64,000 nucleotides of DNA, taken from assembly GCA_008011715.2 (NCBI GenBank), contig CP136508.1:2170001-2234000 (forward strand), in the 5' to 3' direction. Of the stretch, positions 9,334 to 19,351 are shown piece after piece (within the stretch, counting starts at the first letter, position 1; the number at the start of each line of letters is the position of its first letter). The position numbers were made by a program, and so were the translations under genes. Below the pieces are notes generated by a model. That model searched no databases, had not been told where the DNA came from, and saw nothing but the letters and a program-made list of their open reading frames with translations. This stretch comes from [Empedobacter] haloabium. GTDB lineage: Bacteria; Pseudomonadota; Gammaproteobacteria; Burkholderiales; Burkholderiaceae_D.

Positions 9334-10155
9334 TTACTTCACGATCTGGCCCGCGAACAGCCGGCGTCCGGCGATCAGGTTGGCCAGCGGCTTGAGCATG
9401 GCCAGCAGCACCCGGTCGGCCATCACCAGCGGCTTCGACTCCGGCAACACGCGCGTGACGAGGAAGTTGAAGTGGCGCGACAGCTCGAGCGTCGGCAGGA
9501 TCGCCCGCACCAGCGCGATGTCGCGTTCCGACATCTTGCGCTCGTCCGCCGTGATGTAGGGCTTGCCGGGACCGTAGATCAGGCGCTGCATGCGCGGATA
9601 AAGAAAACCCTCGACCAGGCGCGAGCGGCGGATCACGTCGGTGACCGAATGGGAGTAGATCTCGTTGACGACGAACAGGGCGCCCGGTTTCGCCACGCGG
9701 CGAATCTCGCGCATCGCGGCGGGAATGTCGACGTGGTGCAGGATGTCGCGCGCGACGACGCAGTCGAACGAGTCGTCCGCATATGCCAGCCGCTCCGCCG
9801 GCATCTCGGCGAAGTCGATGTCCAGGCCCTCGCGCGCGGCCAGCCGGCGCGCGATCGCCAGCGAATCGGGCGACAGGTCGAACGCGTGCACGCGAGCGCC
9901 CAGCCGGGCGATGCGCAGCGCGTCCTCGCCGAAACCGCAGCCGACCACCAGCACCTGCTTGCCGGCGAGGTCGATGCGGGTCAGGTAGGCGTACATCTGC
10001 CAGTAGGCGTTCCACCAGCGCCGTTCCGGGCGGTCCAGCACGTCGAACGAGAAGGGCTTTTGCACCATGTCCTCATGCTCGCGGGCGTGCTGGCGGTGGT
10101 ATTCCACCTCGTTGCGCTGGCGCTCGGTCAACGGCATTGCGGCATCGTCCTGCAT
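9334..10155 (-). CDS. Class I SAM-dependent methyltransferase (UbiE/COQ5-like fold)
   Basis: A 273-residue Rossmann-fold methyltransferase. Motif I is VLVVGCGFGEDALRIA, motif II is VHAFDLSPDSLAIA, and the core continues with DDSFDCVVARDILHHVDI and REIRRVAKPGALFVVNE, a pattern typical of Methyltransf_11. The C-terminal 90 residues are hydrophobic and could associate with membrane or lipid. ATG 10155 is preceded by CCGGAGCC; 10137 is an alternative. The substrate is unknown. It is not related to the methyltransferase of the thiohydroxamate cluster downstream. Confidence 0.85.
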   Translation of the reverse strand: MQDDAAMPLTERQRNEVEYHRQHAREHEDMVQKPFSFDVLDRPERRWWNAYWQMYAYLTRIDLAGKQVLVVGCGFGEDALRIARLGARVHAFDLSPDSLAIARRLAAREGLDIDFAEMPAERLAYADDSFDCVVARDILHHVDIPAAMREIRRVAKPGALFVVNEIYSHSVTDVIRRSRLVEGFLYPRMQRLIYGPGKPYITADERKMSERDIALVRAILPTLELSRHFNFLVTRVLPESKPLVMADRVLLAMLKPLANLIAGRRLFAGQIVK

Positions 10156-10294
10156 GGCGGCTCCGGTCCGAATGGGTGGTGCGGCCAGCTTATGCCGGAC
10201 GCGCAGCCGGCGCAAGCATCGCGTGGCGCTCGCTTGATTCTGCTATCGTGGCGCGTGTCGCGGCATCCACAGCCGCGCTGGAAAGGAGAGCGCC

Positions 10295-10885
10295 TTGACG
10301 ACCGACCGCCTGGCCCGCCATTTGCGCGCGGGCGCCTACAACAATGCCTGGGCCAACCACCGGCTGCTGCGCGCCTGCAGTGAACTCGACCAGGAAGCCT
10401 TCGCCGCGACCGACCGCACCAATTTCTTCCCTGGCATCGGCCTGACCCTGAACCACCTCGTCACGGTCCAGCAGTTCTACGTGGACGCGCTGTGGCGCCA
10501 GGCGCGCGGCCAGCCGTCGCATCCGGATTACCGGGCCGAGTTCTTCGCCGTGGAGGTGCCATACGTGACCTGCGCCGCCGTGTGGCAGGCGCAGAAGGAC
10601 AGCGATGCGGCGCTGATCGCGTATTGCGACACGCTGACGGACGCAGTGCTGGACGAGGAGGTGACGATCCTGCGCGTCGATCACGTCCAGCGCGACACGC
10701 GCGAGCGCCTGCTGGCGCACCTGTTGCAGCACCAGGTGCATCATCGTGGCCAGGTGCATGCGATGCTGGCCGGGACCAATGTGGCGCCGCCGCAGCTGGA
10801 CGAGTTCTACGCCAGCGGCGAGGCGCCGCTGCGCGCGCGGGATTTCGCCGAACTCGGTTGGACCGAGCGGCAAATTTGGGGATAG
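10295..10885 (+). CDS. DinB-family protein
   Basis: A 196-residue four-helix-bundle protein with the DinB pattern: YNNAWANHRLL at the start, LNHLVTVQQFY with the first metal histidine, and HQVHHRGQVHAML with the C-terminal histidines. DinB/YfiT-type proteins bind a divalent metal and include thiol-dependent transferases; this member's reaction is not known. The start is TTG at 10295, supported by a GAAAGGAG ribosome site six bases upstream. Confidence 0.88.
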   Translation: MTTDRLARHLRAGAYNNAWANHRLLRACSELDQEAFAATDRTNFFPGIGLTLNHLVTVQQFYVDALWRQARGQPSHPDYRAEFFAVEVPYVTCAAVWQAQKDSDAALIAYCDTLTDAVLDEEVTILRVDHVQRDTRERLLAHLLQHQVHHRGQVHAMLAGTNVAPPQLDEFYASGEAPLRARDFAELGWTERQIWG

Positions 10886-10889
10886 CGGG

Positions 10890-11630
10890 TCAGGCGAGCA
10901 GCGCGCCGTCCAGCGCGTGGCGCGTGATGGCGCCGTCGTCGCCGATGGCGATCCAGCCGCCGCGCGGCGGCGTGCGTTCGGGTTCCCAGTCCGGCAGCAC
11001 GTAGCGCAACTTGCCGTCCATGGCGTGCAGGGCAGGGCGGTGCGTGTGGCCGTGGATCATGACGGTGCTGCCGGTCTGCTCGAACACGGCGGCAATCGCC
11101 TGCGGCGTCACGTCCATGATGTCGTAGCTCTTGCCCGCCTGGTCCTTGCGGCTGTTGTCGCGCAGGCCGGCGATGATCTGCTTGCGCTGGGCCAGCGGCA
11201 TGGCCAGGAACTGCTGTTGCCAGGCCGGTTGCCGCACCTGGGCGCGGAAGGCCATGTAATTGACGTCGTCGGTGCACTGGGCGTCGCCGTGCACCAGCAC
11301 GATGCGGCGGCCGTGGTCCTCGATGACCCAGGTCTCGGGCAGCAGGGTCAGGCCGGCGGCGTGGGCGAACGCTTCCCCGACGAGGAAGTCGCGGTTGCCG
11401 GCGATCCAGAACAGTTCGACGCCACGCCCGGCCAGGCCGCGCAGGGCGGCCACGATCTGGCGGTGGAAGGGGGTGTCGAGGTCGTCGTCACCCGCCCAGT
11501 ATTCGAACAGGTCGCCCAGCAGGTACAGCTGCCGGGCGTGCACGGCCCGCTCGTCGACGAAGCGCAGGAACGCTGCCGTCAGGGCGGGCCGGTCTTCCTG
11601 CAGGTGCAGGTCGGAGATGAACAGTTTCAA
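10890..11630 (-). CDS. lpxH: UDP-2,3-diacylglucosamine diphosphatase (lipid A biosynthesis)
   Basis: This enzyme hydrolyses UDP-2,3-diacylglucosamine to lipid X and UMP at the inner membrane, an essential lipid A step. The 246 residues carry the calcineurin-like metallophosphoesterase motifs: SDLHL at the N-terminus, LGDLFEYW, AGNRDFL, LVHGD and HGHTHRP. Length and motif spacing are normal for LpxH. It lies immediately downstream of ppiB on the same strand, an arrangement common in Burkholderiales, and probably shares its transcript. Confidence 0.96.
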   Translation of the reverse strand: MKLFISDLHLQEDRPALTAAFLRFVDERAVHARQLYLLGDLFEYWAGDDDLDTPFHRQIVAALRGLAGRGVELFWIAGNRDFLVGEAFAHAAGLTLLPETWVIEDHGRRIVLVHGDAQCTDDVNYMAFRAQVRQPAWQQQFLAMPLAQRKQIIAGLRDNSRKDQAGKSYDIMDVTPQAIAAVFEQTGSTVMIHGHTHRPALHAMDGKLRYVLPDWEPERTPPRGGWIAIGDDGAITRHALDGALLA

Positions 11631-11641
11631 CGGCGTTGAAT

Positions 11642-12133
11642 TTACGCGGCTTCGATCTTCTCGATGATCACGTCTTCCACCGGCACGTCGGCGAACATGC
11701 CGCTGCGCGTGGTCTTGACCTTGCGGATCTCGTCGACGACTTCCGTGCCTTCGGTGACCTTGCCGAACACGGCGTAGCCCCAGCCGTCCTGGCCCGGGTA
11801 GTCGAGGAAGCTGTTGTTCTTGACGTTGATGAAGAACTGGGCCGAGGCCGAGTGCGGCGCCGACGTGCGGGCCATGGCCAGCGTGTACGGTTCGTTCTTC
11901 AGGCCGTTCTTGGCTTCGTTTTCCACGGTCTGCTCGGCGGGCTTCTGCTTCATGCCCGGCTCGAAACCGCCGCCCTGGATCATGAAGCCGTCGATGACGC
12001 GGTGGAAGATGGTGTTGTCGTAGTGGCCGGCTTTGACGTAGTTCAGGAAGTTCTCGACGGTCTTCGGCGCTTTTTCCGCGTCCAGCTCGGCAACGATCTT
12101 GCCCTTGTTGGTGGTGATGGTAATGGTGGTCAT
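11642..12133 (-). CDS. ppiB: Peptidyl-prolyl cis-trans isomerase B (cytoplasmic cyclophilin)
   Basis: A 163-residue cyclophilin without a signal peptide, which assists cytoplasmic protein folding. Conserved features are [17 protein letters not shown] at the start, the active-site [15 protein letters not shown], the [18 protein letters not shown] loop and YAVFGKV. The ATG at 12133 follows an AGGAACACC ribosome site. Its neighbour ppiA is a paralogue with an export signal, so the pair serves both compartments. Confidence 0.93.
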   Translation of the reverse strand: MTTITITTNKGKIVAELDAEKAPKTVENFLNYVKAGHYDNTIFHRVIDGFMIQGGGFEPGMKQKPAEQTVENEAKNGLKNEPYTLAMARTSAPHSASAQFFINVKNNSFLDYPGQDGWGYAVFGKVTEGTEVVDEIRKVKTTRSGMFADVPVEDVIIEKIEAA

Positions 12134-12205
12134 GGTGTTCCTGTATCTGGTTGGGTCAGGGGCCGCGATATTACAGCACGCGGCAAACGATGGCAAAATA
12201 CCATT

Positions 12206-12859
12206 TTACTGCGCGATGGCCGGCTGCGCCGGTTCCACCGGTGCTTCCGGCGCCGGCGCTTCCTTTTTCGGCGCCGCCGGCTGGACCGGCGTCTTCAGGA
12301 TCGTGGCCGACTTGACGACGATCGGCGTCACCGGCACGTTCTGGAAGATCGGCGATTTGTCGTCCACCAGCACGCCACGGATCTTGTCGACCACCTCCTG
12401 GCCTTTCACCACCTTGCCGAACACCGTGTAGCCGACACCGTCGAAGTTCGGGTAGTCCAGCCCTTCGTTATTGGCCACGTTGATGAAGAACTGCGACGTG
12501 GCCGAGTTCGGGTTGTCCATGCGTGCCATCGCCACCGAATACGGCTCGTTCCTGAGGCCGTTCTTCGATTCGCTGGGAATGGGCGGGCGGGTCGGCTTCG
12601 ATTTCAGATCCTTGGTATAGCCGCCGCCCTGGATCATGAAGCCGTCGATCACGCGGTGGAAGATGGTGTCCTTGTAGAAGCCGCTCTTCACGTAGGCCAG
12701 GAAATTGGCGACCGTCTTCGGCGCCTTTTCCTGGTTCAGTTCCAACACGATTTCGCCGGCCGTCGTCTTCAGCGAGACCTGCGGGTCGGCGGCCAGGAGC
12801 GGGCCCGACAGCAGCACGGCAAGGGCGCCGCTCATGATGGAGAAAGATTTAGCACGCAT
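12206..12859 (-). CDS. ppiA: Periplasmic peptidyl-prolyl cis-trans isomerase A
   Basis: A 217-residue cyclophilin beginning with a signal peptide (about residues 1-23, cleavage after LLAA) and ending in a 30-residue Pro/Ala/Lys-rich tail. The catalytic segment [15 protein letters not shown] and NSATSQFFINVANN are intact. It is closely related to the following ppiB, consistent with tandem duplication and re-targeting to the periplasm. Confidence 0.92.
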   Translation of the reverse strand: MRAKSFSIMSGALAVLLSGPLLAADPQVSLKTTAGEIVLELNQEKAPKTVANFLAYVKSGFYKDTIFHRVIDGFMIQGGGYTKDLKSKPTRPPIPSESKNGLRNEPYSVAMARMDNPNSATSQFFINVANNEGLDYPNFDGVGYTVFGKVVKGQEVVDKIRGVLVDDKSPIFQNVPVTPIVVKSATILKTPVQPAAPKKEAPAPEAPVEPAQPAIAQ

Positions 12860-13139
12860 GTTCTTTTACTTTCCTGAAGGTTGTAGTTTAGGCCAGCGGC
12901 ATTTTATCAATGCTATACTTGGCGACGGCTTCCATTCTAGACCGTCTCGGATGGAAACCAGAACCATGTAAAAGCACACGGGCACCGGGTGCCCGGGCAA
13001 GACAAAAAACGATCAGGTCCGCACGTCCCAGGGAGGAGTGCCGGAACGCTGGCGCCAGGCAGGCGCGGCATCCAGATGCCGGCGCCCGGTCGGCGCTGGT
13101 GGGCCGGAACGTGGCGGACCACAGCACAATAAGAGTCCG

Positions 13140-14525
13140 ATGAGCAATTTGAAGATCTACAACACGCTGGCACGCGAGAAGCAGGCATTCGTACCGATCG
13201 AACCGGGCAAGGTCCGCATGTATGTCTGCGGCATGACGGTGTACGACTACTGCCACGTGGGCCATGGCCGCATGATGATGGCGTTCGACGTCATCTACCG
13301 CTGGCTGAAGGCATCGGGCTACGACGTGCGCTACGTGCGCAACGTGACGGACATCGACGACAAGATCATCCGCCGCGCCGTCGAGAACAACGAATCGATC
13401 CACTCGCTGACCTCGCGCTTCGAGCGCTACATGGACGAGGACACCCAGGCGCTGGGCATCCTGCCGCCGACGGACGTGCCGCACGCGACCGACTACGTGC
13501 CGCAGATGCTGTCGATTATCGAGCAGCTGGAGGCGAAGGGCCTGGCGTACCAGGGCGAGGACGGCGACGTCAACTACGCGGTGCGCGGCTTCGAGGGCTA
13601 CGGCAAGCTGTCCGGCAAGTCGCTGGACGACCTGCGTGCCGGCGAGCGCGTGGACGTCAACACGGGCAAGCGCGACCCGCTCGACTTCGTGCTGTGGAAG
13701 GCTTCCAAGGAATCCGAGCCGGCCGAAGTGAAATGGGATTCGAAGTGGGGCAAGGGCCGCCCCGGCTGGCATATCGAGTGCTCCGCGATGTCCTGCGCCA
13801 CGCTGGGCGAGCACTTCGACATCCATGGCGGCGGCGCCGACCTGCAGTTCCCGCACCACGAGAACGAGATCGCCCAGTCCGAGGGCGCGTTCGGCCATCC
13901 GATGGCCAACTACTGGCTGCACAACGGCTTCATCCGCGTCGACAACGAGAAGATGTCCAAGTCCCTGGGCAATTTCTTCACGATCCGCGACGTGCTGCAG
14001 AAGTTCGATGCCGAAGTGGTGCGCTTCTTCATCCTGCGCGCCCACTACCGCAGCCCGCTGAACTACTCGGACGCGCACCTGGAAGACGCGCGCGGCGCGC
14101 TGACCCGCCTGTACACGGCGCTGGACGGCGTGGAAGGCGATGGCCAGCCGCTGGACTGGAACGAGGAGAATGCGAAGAAGTTCGCCGAGGCGATGGACGA
14201 CGATTTCAACACGCCGATCGCCGTCTCCGTGCTGTTCGACCTGGCTTCCGAAGTGAACAAGTCGAAGTCGCCCGTGGCCGTGCGCCAGCTGAAGGGGCTG
14301 GCCGGCGTCATCGGCTTGTTGGAGCGCAGCCCGCAGGCATTCCTGCAGGCCGGCGCCACGGACGCGATCGGCGAGGCGATCATCCTGGAAGCCATCGCCG
14401 CGCGCGCCGCGGCCAAGAAGGCGCGCGACTTCGCCCAGTCCGACAAGATCCGCGCCGACCTGCTGGCGCAAGGCATCGTCCTCGAGGACAAGCCGGACGG
14501 CACGACGAACTGGCGCCGCGCATAA
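13140..14525 (+). CDS. cysS: Cysteinyl-tRNA synthetase
   Basis: Charges tRNA-Cys. The 461-residue protein has the class I signatures HVGH (residues 39-42, the HIGH box) and KMSKS (about 271-275), with a zinc ligand at C30 in YVCGMTVYD and further ligands in ECSAMS and [12 protein letters not shown]. Size is normal. The ATG at 13140 starts [10 protein letters not shown], the usual N-terminus. The stop overlaps the start of the next gene (TAATG), so the two are translationally coupled. Confidence 0.98.
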   Translation: MSNLKIYNTLAREKQAFVPIEPGKVRMYVCGMTVYDYCHVGHGRMMMAFDVIYRWLKASGYDVRYVRNVTDIDDKIIRRAVENNESIHSLTSRFERYMDEDTQALGILPPTDVPHATDYVPQMLSIIEQLEAKGLAYQGEDGDVNYAVRGFEGYGKLSGKSLDDLRAGERVDVNTGKRDPLDFVLWKASKESEPAEVKWDSKWGKGRPGWHIECSAMSCATLGEHFDIHGGGADLQFPHHENEIAQSEGAFGHPMANYWLHNGFIRVDNEKMSKSLGNFFTIRDVLQKFDAEVVRFFILRAHYRSPLNYSDAHLEDARGALTRLYTALDGVEGDGQPLDWNEENAKKFAEAMDDDFNTPIAVSVLFDLASEVNKSKSPVAVRQLKGLAGVIGLLERSPQAFLQAGATDAIGEAIILEAIAARAAAKKARDFAQSDKIRADLLAQGIVLEDKPDGTTNWRRA

Positions 14526-15187
14526 TGGTGCTGCAGTCCAGGGACAAGACGGATGCCGGCGGCCGGCAGATGGCGGTGCCGCCCTACTGGGAGGAGGCCA
14601 AGGCCGAGCTGATGCGGCGCGACCGCATCATGAACAAGCTCATTCCGCAGTTCGGCGACCTGCACCTGGTCGGGCACGACGACCCGTTCACGACCCTGGC
14701 CCGTTCCATCGTCAACCAGCAGGTGACGCCGAAGGCCGCCAACGCGGCCTGGCAGAAGCTGTTGGACGCCTGTCCGAAATTCACGCCGGCGCTCGTCATC
14801 AAGGCGGGCGCCGCGCAGCTGGCCGCCTGCGGCCTGTCCAAGCGCAAGACCGAATACATCCTCGACCTGGCCGACAACTTCAAGGCCAGGAAGGTGCATG
14901 CCGGCGAGTGGCACCAGATGGACGACGAGGCCGTCATCGCCGAACTGGTGCAGATCCGCGGCATCACGCGCTGGACGGCCGAGATGTTCCTGATCTTTAA
15001 CCTGTTGCGGCCGAACGTGCTGCCACTGGACGACCCGCGCCTGATCGCGGGCATCAGCCATAATTATTTTTCCGGCGAGCCCGTCTCGCGCAGCGATGCG
15101 CGCGAAGTGGCAGCCAACTGGGAACCGTTCCGCACCGTCGCCACGTGGTACCTGTGGCGCAGCCTGGACCCGGTGCCGCCGCCGTGA
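14525..15187 (+). CDS. DNA-3-methyladenine glycosylase II-like, HhH-GPD superfamily
   Basis: A base-excision-repair glycosylase of 220 residues. The helix-hairpin-helix lies in [16 protein letters not shown] and is followed by the catalytic aspartate region [29 protein letters not shown] matches the conserved N-terminal helix of AlkA-type enzymes. There is no Cys cluster, so no iron-sulfur centre. The ATG overlaps the cysS stop; a start at [10 protein letters not shown] is an alternative, because the first 20 residues are poorly conserved in character. Confidence 0.88.
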   Translation: MVLQSRDKTDAGGRQMAVPPYWEEAKAELMRRDRIMNKLIPQFGDLHLVGHDDPFTTLARSIVNQQVTPKAANAAWQKLLDACPKFTPALVIKAGAAQLAACGLSKRKTEYILDLADNFKARKVHAGEWHQMDDEAVIAELVQIRGITRWTAEMFLIFNLLRPNVLPLDDPRLIAGISHNYFSGEPVSRSDAREVAANWEPFRTVATWYLWRSLDPVPPP

Positions 15188-15278
15188 TGCGGCAGCTTTG
15201 TCCGGTAGAATAAACACAACCGAACCCACGCAGCCTGGCCACATGCCGCCGCACGGGGACCATACTCTCGGAGGACCA

Positions 15279-16253
15279 ATGACCAAAACTACTTTCCTCA
15301 ATTTTGAACAGCCGATCGCGGAACTGGATTCCAAAATTGAAGAGCTGCGTTTCGTCCAGGACGATTCGGCCGTCGACATCTCGGAAGAGATCGACCGGCT
15401 GGCCAAGAAGAGCCAGCAGCTGACCAAGGACATCTACGCCAAGCTGACGCCATGGCAGGTCGCGCAGATCGCGCGCCATCCGCAGCGGCCGTACACGATG
15501 GACTACGTCAACGAGATCTTCACCGACTTCCACGAGCTGCATGGCGACCGCACCTACGCGGACGACCAGTCGATCGTCGGCGGCCTGGCGCGCTTCAACG
15601 GCCAGCCCTGCATGGTGATCGGCCACCAGAAGGGCCGCGACACGAAGGAGCGCGCGATGCGCAACTTCGGCATGCCGAAACCCGAAGGCTACCGTAAGGC
15701 GATGCGCCTGATGAAGGTGGCCGAGAAGTTCAACCTGCCGATCTTCACGTTCGTCGACACGCCCGGCGCCTTCCCCGGCATCGACGCGGAAGAGCGCGGC
15801 CAGTCCGAGGCCATCGGCCACAACCTGTACGTGATGGCGGAGCTGAAGGTGCCGCTGATCGCCACGATCATCGGCGAAGGCGGTTCCGGCGGCGCGCTGG
15901 CGATCGCCGTGGGCGACGCCGTGTTGATGCTGCAGTACGCCACCTACTCCGTGATCTCGCCGGAAGGCTGCGCGTCGATCCTGTGGAAGACCTCCGAGCG
16001 CGCCGCCGAGGCGGCCGAGGCGCTGGGCCTGACGGCGCACCGCCTGAAGGCGATGGGCCTGATCGACAAGATCGTCAACGAACCGCTGGGCGGCGCGCAC
16101 CGCGATCCGAAGGAAATGGCGCGGCTGTTGAAGCGCGCGCTGGCCGACTCGCTGCGCCAGTTCCAGGGCATGAAGACCAAGGAACTGCTGGAGAACCGCC
16201 ACAAGAAGCTGCTCAGCTACGGCAAGTTCAAGGAAACCACGCCGCAGGAATAA
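15279..16253 (+). CDS. accA: Acetyl-CoA carboxylase carboxyltransferase subunit alpha
   Basis: Forms, with AccD, the carboxyltransferase that makes malonyl-CoA for fatty acid synthesis. The 324 residues contain [53 protein letters not shown] and [11 protein letters not shown], all diagnostic. A strong GGAGGACC ribosome site precedes the ATG at 15279. The order glycosylase-accA-tilS-lysC is common in this family of bacteria. Confidence 0.98.
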   Translation: MTKTTFLNFEQPIAELDSKIEELRFVQDDSAVDISEEIDRLAKKSQQLTKDIYAKLTPWQVAQIARHPQRPYTMDYVNEIFTDFHELHGDRTYADDQSIVGGLARFNGQPCMVIGHQKGRDTKERAMRNFGMPKPEGYRKAMRLMKVAEKFNLPIFTFVDTPGAFPGIDAEERGQSEAIGHNLYVMAELKVPLIATIIGEGGSGGALAIAVGDAVLMLQYATYSVISPEGCASILWKTSERAAEAAEALGLTAHRLKAMGLIDKIVNEPLGGAHRDPKEMARLLKRALADSLRQFQGMKTKELLENRHKKLLSYGKFKETTPQE

Positions 16254-16274
16254 ACCAGCGTTGCAGCAAAATCG

Positions 16275-16326
16275 GGGACAGACCCCATTTTTCGGGAAAC
16301 ATTGCCTGAAAAATGGGGTCTGTCCC
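16275..16326. repeat. 19-bp perfect inverted repeat (GGGACAGACCCC type)
   Basis: The arm GGGACAGACCCCATTTTTC at 16,275-16,293 is mirrored exactly at 16,308-16,326. A 14-base loop separates them, and the next bases are TATTTTT, so it can terminate accA transcription. The core resembles the inverted repeat at 8,371. Such elements look like mobile miniature repeats rather than a gene-specific terminator. Confidence 0.78.
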
Positions 16327-16344
16327 TATTTTTATGGGTAACAC

Positions 16345-17715
16345 ATGAAGTCACGTCACACCAGCCTTTCCGACCTGTTTTCCACGGCCGTCGCGGCACT
16401 CCCGGGCAACGGCCCACTCGCCATCGCCTACAGCGGCGGCCTCGATTCGACGGCACTGCTGCATCTGGCGCAAGCGCTGCAACGGCCGCTGTACGCCTTC
16501 CACATCCACCACGGCCTGAGCGCCAACGCCGACGCCTGGGAAGCGCACTGCGCGGCCGAGTGCGCGCGCCTGGGCGTGACGTTCGCGGCGCGCCGCGTCA
16601 CGGTAGCCGCGGACGGCACGGGCACCGAGGCGTCCGCGCGCATGGCCCGTTACGCCGCGCTGGGCGAGTTGTGCCGCGCGCATGGCGTGACGACCCTCTT
16701 GACGGCCCATCACCTGGATGACCAGGCCGAGACGATCCTGCTGCAGCTGGCGCGCGGCGCCGGGCCGGCGGGGCTGTCCGGCATGGACGCCTTCAACACG
16801 GCGCCAGGCCTGCTGGGCAGCGCCGACATCGTGCTGGCGCGCCCGCTGCTGCAGGCGTCGCGCCAACAGCTGGAGGACTACGTGCGCCAGCACGGCCTGG
16901 CCCACATCGACGACGAATCGAACGACGACACCCGCTACGCCCGCAACGCGCTGCGCCACACCGTGATGCCGGCGCTGGCGGCCGCGTTCCCCGGCTACCA
17001 GCAGCGCTTCGCCCGCAGCGCGGCGCATGCGCAGTCGGCCCAGCGGCTGCTGACGCAACTGGCGGCGCAGGACCTGCAGGCGTGCGAGCGCGACGGCGGC
17101 ATCGACGTCGAAGCCTTGCGTGCGCTGGACGAAGACCGGCGCAACAACCTGCTGCGCCACTGGTTCGGTGTGTGCGGCATCCGCATTCCATCGGCCAGCT
17201 GGCTGGCCGAGATGACGGCGCAGCTGCTGGAAGCGCGCGAGGATGCCAACCTGCTGGTCACGCACCCCGACCGCGAAGTGCGGCGCTACCGCGGCCGCCT
17301 GTACCTGGCGCCCAAGCAGCGCGCGCTGGCCGGCACGCGCGAGGACATTTTCGAGGAAGCGCCGTTCCAGCATTTCCGCTGGCTGGGCGAGGCGTCGATC
17401 GCCTTCCCGGATTACGGCGGCAGCTTGCATTTCGACCGTGCGGAAGAGGGCTGCGCGCCCGAGTGGCTGCAGGCGCAGCTGCTGACGATCTCGTTCCGCC
17501 GAGGTGGCGAGCGGCTGAAGCTGGCGCCGAACCGCCCCACGCGCGGCCTGAAGCAGCATTACCAGGCATTGGATATCCCCGCGTGGGACCGCACCCGCCT
17601 GCCTGTGGTGGGCATCCCGGGGCAGACGGTGTTCGCTGCCGGGATCGGCATGGACTGCCGAAACGTTGTGCAGGGGCGGAACGATTTGATCGTCTTGCGC
17701 TGGATGGCCGAATAA
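16345..17715 (+). CDS. tilS: tRNA(Ile)-lysidine synthetase
   Basis: Modifies C34 of tRNA-Ile(CAU) to lysidine so that it reads AUA. The 456-residue protein has the PP-loop AIAYSGGLDSTALLHLA near residue 30, HIHHGLSANAD, LTAHHLDDQAET and LDDE-type core residues. A C-terminal substrate domain includes FRRGGERLKLAP. Size is typical for betaproteobacteria. Its start lies only 18 bases after the inverted repeat, so the repeat sits in its leader. Confidence 0.95.
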   Translation: MKSRHTSLSDLFSTAVAALPGNGPLAIAYSGGLDSTALLHLAQALQRPLYAFHIHHGLSANADAWEAHCAAECARLGVTFAARRVTVAADGTGTEASARMARYAALGELCRAHGVTTLLTAHHLDDQAETILLQLARGAGPAGLSGMDAFNTAPGLLGSADIVLARPLLQASRQQLEDYVRQHGLAHIDDESNDDTRYARNALRHTVMPALAAAFPGYQQRFARSAAHAQSAQRLLTQLAAQDLQACERDGGIDVEALRALDEDRRNNLLRHWFGVCGIRIPSASWLAEMTAQLLEAREDANLLVTHPDREVRRYRGRLYLAPKQRALAGTREDIFEEAPFQHFRWLGEASIAFPDYGGSLHFDRAEEGCAPEWLQAQLLTISFRRGGERLKLAPNRPTRGLKQHYQALDIPAWDRTRLPVVGIPGQTVFAAGIGMDCRNVVQGRNDLIVLRWMAE

Positions 17716-17853
17716 GATTTGCCGGCGGGGCGTTTTTTCGCATGAGCTTATGCCTGAACTGTATGAGCTCCTTGGTTTTTTGACTTGTCCTTTTGCATTG
17801 CAGCATGTAGAGTAAAGGGCTCCCTTACTTCAACCGAGTGGAAAACGCAAGTT

Positions 17854-19101
17854 ATGGCTTTAATCGTTCACAAATACGGCGGTACGTCGATGGGTTCGAC
17901 GGACCGTATCAAGAACGTCGCGCGCCGGGTCGCCAAGTGGCACGACGCGGGACACCAGATCGTCGTGGTCCCGTCCGCGATGTCCGGCGAGACGAACCGC
18001 CTGATCGCGCTGGCCAAGGAAATCCAGAATCCGCCCGACCCGCGTGAACTGGACATGATCGCCTCGACGGGCGAGCAGGTCTCGGTGGGCCTGCTGTCGA
18101 TGGCGCTGCAGGCGATCGGCAAGGATGCCGTGTCCTACGCCGGCTGGCAGGTGGGCATCAAGACCGACTCCGCGTTTACCAAGGCCCGCATCCAGTCGAT
18201 CGACGACGCGCGCGTGCGCAAGGACCTCGAAGCAGGCAAGATCGTCGTCATCACGGGCTTCCAGGGCGTGGACGAGAACGACAACATCGCCACGCTGGGC
18301 CGCGGCGGTTCCGACACCTCGGCCGTGGCGATCGCCGCCGCGCTGAAGGCGGACGAGTGCCTGATCTACACGGACGTGGACGGCGTCTACACGACCGACC
18401 CGCGCGTGGTGTCGGAAGCCCGTCGCCTGAAGGCGATCACGTTCGAGGAGATGCTGGAACTGGCGTCGCTGGGCTCGAAAGTGCTGCAGACCCGCTCGGT
18501 GGAATTCGCCGGCAACTACCGCGTGCCGACGCGCGTGCTGTCGTCGCTGACCGACCCCCTGATGGACCTGGCCGAGGAAGCCAGCTCGGGAACCCTGATT
18601 TCGTTTGAGGAAGACACCAATATGGAACAAGCAGTCATCTCCGGCATCGCCTTCAACCGCGACGAAGCCAAAATCTCCGTCATGGGCGTGGCCGACCGTC
18701 CGGGCGTGGCGTACCACATCCTGGGCCCGGTCGCGGATGCGAACATCGAAGTGGACATGATCATCCAGAACCAGTCGGTGGAAGGCAAGACGGACTTCAC
18801 GTTCACGGTCTCGCGCAACGACTACAACAAGGCCCTGGAAGCGCTGAATTCGCAGAAGGAAGCGATCGGCTACGCCACGCTGATCGGCGATGCGAAAGTG
18901 TCGAAGATCTCGGTGGTGGGCGTGGGCATGCGCAGCCATGTGGGCGTGGCGTCCGACATGTTCCGCACGCTGGCGGAAGAGGGCATCAACATCATGATGA
19001 TCTCGACGTCGGAGATCAAGATTTCCGTCCTGATCGACGAGAAATACATGGAGCTGGCCGTGCGCGCGCTGCACAAGGCGTTCGAACTGGAAAAAGAGTA
19101 A
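17854..19101 (+). CDS. lysC: Aspartate kinase
   Basis: Phosphorylates aspartate, the first step to lysine, threonine and methionine. The 415 residues begin MALIVHKYGGTSMGS (the KYGGTS motif), and carry GRGGSDTSAVA and TDVDGVYTTDPR in the kinase domain. Two ACT domains occupy about 265-415 (ISVMGVADRPGVAYHI and ISVVGVGMRSHVGVA). Feedback inhibition through the ACT domains is expected. The ATG at 17854 was chosen from the conserved N-terminus; an upstream reading adds unconserved residues. Confidence 0.97.
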   Translation: MALIVHKYGGTSMGSTDRIKNVARRVAKWHDAGHQIVVVPSAMSGETNRLIALAKEIQNPPDPRELDMIASTGEQVSVGLLSMALQAIGKDAVSYAGWQVGIKTDSAFTKARIQSIDDARVRKDLEAGKIVVITGFQGVDENDNIATLGRGGSDTSAVAIAAALKADECLIYTDVDGVYTTDPRVVSEARRLKAITFEEMLELASLGSKVLQTRSVEFAGNYRVPTRVLSSLTDPLMDLAEEASSGTLISFEEDTNMEQAVISGIAFNRDEAKISVMGVADRPGVAYHILGPVADANIEVDMIIQNQSVEGKTDFTFTVSRNDYNKALEALNSQKEAIGYATLIGDAKVSKISVVGVGMRSHVGVASDMFRTLAEEGINIMMISTSEIKISVLIDEKYMELAVRALHKAFELEKE

Positions 19102-19219
19102 ATATTTCAAAAAAAAACCGCCGATTTCCTTGACCAAAGTGGGCCTGGCAATTACTATGGCGGTCGTCTGATGTGACGCAGAAATGTAGAGCAAAAGACG
19201 ATAGTTGAGCGATCGACTA

Positions 19220-19312
19220 GGAGACGTGGCCGAGTGGCCGAAGGCACTTCCCTGCTAAGGAAGCATACGGGCAAAACCTGTATCGTGGGTTCGAATCCCA
19301 CCGTCTCCGCCA
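19220..19312 (+). tRNA. tRNA-Ser (anticodon GCU)
   Basis: A 93-base gene including the encoded CCA. The acceptor arm is GGAGACG/CGTCTCC, the anticodon GCT sits at 19,254-19,256 in loop CTGCTAA, the long variable arm typical of tRNA-Ser is present, and the T arm carries GGTTCGAATCC. The island-like region starts just after it, so it is a candidate integration site. Confidence 0.97.
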
Positions 19313-19321
19313 AGCATTTTT

Positions 19322-19351
19322 AAAAAGCCCTTGAGATTCAAGGGCTTTTTT
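19322..19351 (+). terminator. Rho-independent terminator of tRNA-Ser
   Basis: The stem AAAAAGCCCTTGA pairs with its complement across a GAT loop and ends in a T run, 9 bases after the CCA end. Confidence 0.88.
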
